64,000 nt of DNA, taken from Theocolax elegans (Eukaryota; Arthropoda; Insecta; Hymenoptera; Cerocephalidae). The stretch lies in NCBI GenBank assembly GCA_026168455.1, contig CM047425.1, positions 99,265,580 through 99,329,579 of the forward strand. The letters are read 5' to 3'. Position numbers and translations under genes: made by a program. Each line of letters starts with the position of its first letter. Position 1 is the first letter of the stretch. Shown in pieces: positions 61,632 to 64,000 of this stretch. Under the pieces are notes generated by a model. The model was not told the origin of the DNA. It saw only the letters and a program-made list of their open reading frames with translations, and searched no databases.

Positions 61632-64000
61632 AAACGTGTGTATGTGTAAAATCTAGTTTGTGTCCTTTCGAATTAAACTAACGCTAAAGAACAGAAACCA
61701 AACCCGCATTTATTTTGAAATAATTCAAAAATAACACGTTTATTAAGAATAACTATCAAGATACATGCATGATTAATTTGATTAACTTTAAAAACTACTA
61801 ATGGTAGAAGTTGATCCAGAGCTTCGAATACAGAAAATAGTAAAAAATAATAGCTTTCCAAGTAAAAAGTATTCGATCAATTTTATTGTGAATTACATTT
61901 ATTCTAAAATGTACACTCATTTTGTTATAGTATAGAATAATAGCACTATACGTTTCATTTAAGTGAGTTTCTGAAACTTTAATAACATAATAAACATAAA
62001 TTAAAGTGTTATTGTTCTAGGTATTATTAGAGGAACGAGAATAATATTGATAAATCGAAATTGAGTAAAAGGTGTATATAATAAAGCCGCTACCTCCAAA
62101 GATAATATGAAAAATCATTGCTACGATAAAAGTTGTACCAACTAATACCTATGAAATGTAAATTTTGCAACATGAAGATATATACTGTATATTTTAATAT
62201 TACTCCAATAAATGTTTATTATTTCTTTATAAACCATAAGAACGTATAGTTTATTTTTTTCTTAAAGAAATTATTTATGGCATATGCCACGTCTACATAC
62301 TCATATAAATATTTAATTGATTAGATATTATTTGATTATCGTGTCTCAGTTGCAATTAATATTAATGTAAACAGCAATCTTAATTTATGAAATAAAAATA
62401 GTTTAGTAAAGTTAATGAAATGCAATATTTTATCATGCATAAATTCAAAACCTCGCATTTATTAGTAAAACAAGAATATATCTCAATCCGAGATTTTTCG
62501 ATTGATTTCATAAAAAAAACAGTCTTGTGTATAATATCATATATAAATAAAATCAATTAGTCTTAAAAAAAATTAATATCCCGCATAAATCGATTTGTCT
62601 ATAGACAAGGAAAAAAAATAATCCGATTAAAAAACCAATCAATAATTCACATATATGATGAACCTAATTAATAAGAAACGACACGATATTAATATTACTT
62701 AATCAATTTAATATTTCTCACTAGTTACATCGACTTGAAATACCATAAGATGTATATATTGGCAAGTCCTCACGATATATAATACAAGATTGAAACGGGC
62801 CAACCTACATTCAACCAAGATCGTGGGCACGCCGATATCTCTCACGAAACAAACTATATACATATATATATAAAGAGAGAGGGGGGTGGAAGAAAGAGAG
62901 ATGACAAGAGAGAGTCAGATGGAGAGAGAGAGAGAGAGACAGAGAGGGAGAGCGACAGGTGGCCAAAGGAGCGAACGTGCCTTCATAAACCATATCGGCG
63001 CGCGAACTCGTCCCCTCCCGATTTTCCTCTCGATTTCATTCTCGAGCTATTTAAACGGAAACATTATTCCTGCGAAAAGGGAAATTTTATACACCTTCAC
63101 AAGGTAAACAACGTTTTTTTATACTCTTCATATATCCTTAAAATTATACTTAATCGCCTTGGAATTTACTTGTTAATCAATTGTCAACCACTTGTTTGTC
63201 ATTTAAATTCTGAAATCAATTTATTTTTCAGTATATACCCGAGTGAATTTTAATATATATATCGTTCACTCGTTGAATATTTATAAATTTAAGACTCGTA
63301 AACGTGTTCATGATAATTATTTAACAACATTTTTGCAGAACAACCTTTGTACCGATTTTGTTAAATCATACGATATATTTTCACGTAACATGTAAATTGT
63401 GAAAGCCTTGTTAACGTACACGACATGTTTTTTCTTGCTCGATTTGAACCTCGACATCGTTACTTTTTCTAGTTAATGATATCGACTAATTGATTGGCTT
63501 GCGATCGATCCTTTCGGGAAAATTCGTATTTTCTAAATCCAAGATAAGTTGCAAGTGCGATTTGAAGAAATCTTTATTAATTTAACGAACTCTGCCGTGA
63601 TGCTACGGTATGTATGTACTATTGCGTAACTCGTGAATAAAATAAATTAGATGTTCTTATTAGCGTTACATCAATTACTTTTTTCCTATTGAAATGGAAA
63701 TTCATCAACTCGTTTTCGTCGAAAATCGGTTTGATTTTAAAAACTAAAATTTTCACTACCTTATTAACGACATTTTTATTTTAAGAATATACTCGAAATG
63801 ATATAGATAAGTACATCATACGATTTACGAAATATTCGAATCATATAAAATAATTAAATTGAAATTTATTATATTATAAATTATATAAATAGATGATTTT
63901 CAGTTCAATCCCAGTTAAGAGTACAAGATATATAACAATCGGCAATCGAAAACGAAGAGTAGCGTGTCTTTTGGTGGTAAACGAATCTGAGGCTAGGCAA
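61632..64000. other. Mostly AT-rich non-coding
   Basis: Very AT-rich at 61670-62780 and 63110-64000. No gene, RNA or transposon is supported apart from the GA tract at 62905. Confidence 0.55.
62905..62953 (+). repeat. (GA)n tract
   Basis: AAGAGAGAGTCAGATGGAGA, then about ten GA units. Confidence 0.88.

Larger units (their letters stand above)
1..64000 (-). other. Candidate giant intron (or gene desert) of a minus-strand gene
   Basis: Seen: no reading frame looks like a conserved protein. The longest frames (about 200 codons near 8.7-9.3 kb and 61.0-61.6 kb, minus) are built from low-complexity or CA-repeat translation. Three composite acceptor/donor sites all lie on the minus strand. Known: recursive splice sites in insects occur inside very long introns, often of developmental genes with distant promoters. 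Inference: the window is mainly intronic, transcribed right to left, with flanking exons outside. Alternative: a true intergenic desert with chance splice-like motifs. The host gene cannot be identified here. Confidence 0.5.

Noticed and set aside
1..64000. Bacterial or phage features, CRISPR arrays, operons
   Set aside because: No dense coding, no regularly spaced direct repeats, and spliceosomal and microsatellite signals indicate a eukaryotic nuclear genome.

Overview
This window looks like non-coding DNA from an arthropod nuclear genome, most likely an insect. An ant or other hymenopteran is my guess, because the sequence is AT-rich but keeps many CpG steps, carries dozens of (GA)n/(CT)n tracts, and has insect-like short-intron signals. 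The organism is inferred from composition only; no gene in the window fixes the taxon. I found no convincing protein-coding gene, tRNA, rRNA, known microRNA, CRISPR array, origin or bacterial-type operon. Almost all open reading frames are short, overlap simple repeats (giving runs of Ser-Leu, Arg-Glu, Thr-His or Tyr-Ile), or begin at non-ATG codons.

The most informative signal is a set of three composite splice sites on the minus strand, with junctions at 6652/6653, 27818/27819 and 51631/51632. At each, a pyrimidine-rich 3' splice site ending in CAG abuts a GTGAGT 5' splice site with no exon between. This is the signature of recursive splicing (ratchet points, zero-length exons) in very long insect introns. 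They lie about 21.2 and 23.8 kb apart on one strand, and I saw no CAG-GTGAGT on the other. The simplest reading is that most or all of the window is one giant intron of a minus-strand gene whose exons lie outside it. The gene cannot be named from here.

Layout: 1-6.6 kb, AT-rich DNA with a 16-bp palindrome and GA tracts; 6.65 kb, first composite site; 8.2 kb, nested palindromes; 10.6-11.0 kb, CpG-rich block; 11.6-15.6 kb, dense purine/pyrimidine tracts and a poly-C/G-quadruplex stretch; 15.8-16.3 kb, a possible diverged duplication; 17.2 kb, a lone strong minus-strand donor; 19-22 kb, G4, Z-DNA-prone and CA repeats; 27.1-28.0 kb, G4, CT/GA tracts, the second composite site and a possible Tc1-like transposon end; 31.8-36.9 kb, TG, GA, G4 and GC repeats; 39.1-39.3 kb, a clear fold-back MITE; 48.9-51.0 kb, CT and CG repeats and a hairpin; 51.6 kb, third composite site; 53.1-53.2 kb, three Exd/Hox-like sites; 54.75-54.95 kb, a possible plus-strand exon-intron-exon unit; 56 kb, GA/CT tracts; 58.1-58.5 kb, an unrecognised minus-strand ORF with splice-like signals; the rest is AT-rich DNA.

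Two short words recur: an 11-mer containing CCATAAATTA (three exact copies) and a POU octamer followed by CCCC (two copies). With the Exd/Hox-like cluster they would fit intronic enhancers of a developmental gene, but that remains inference.
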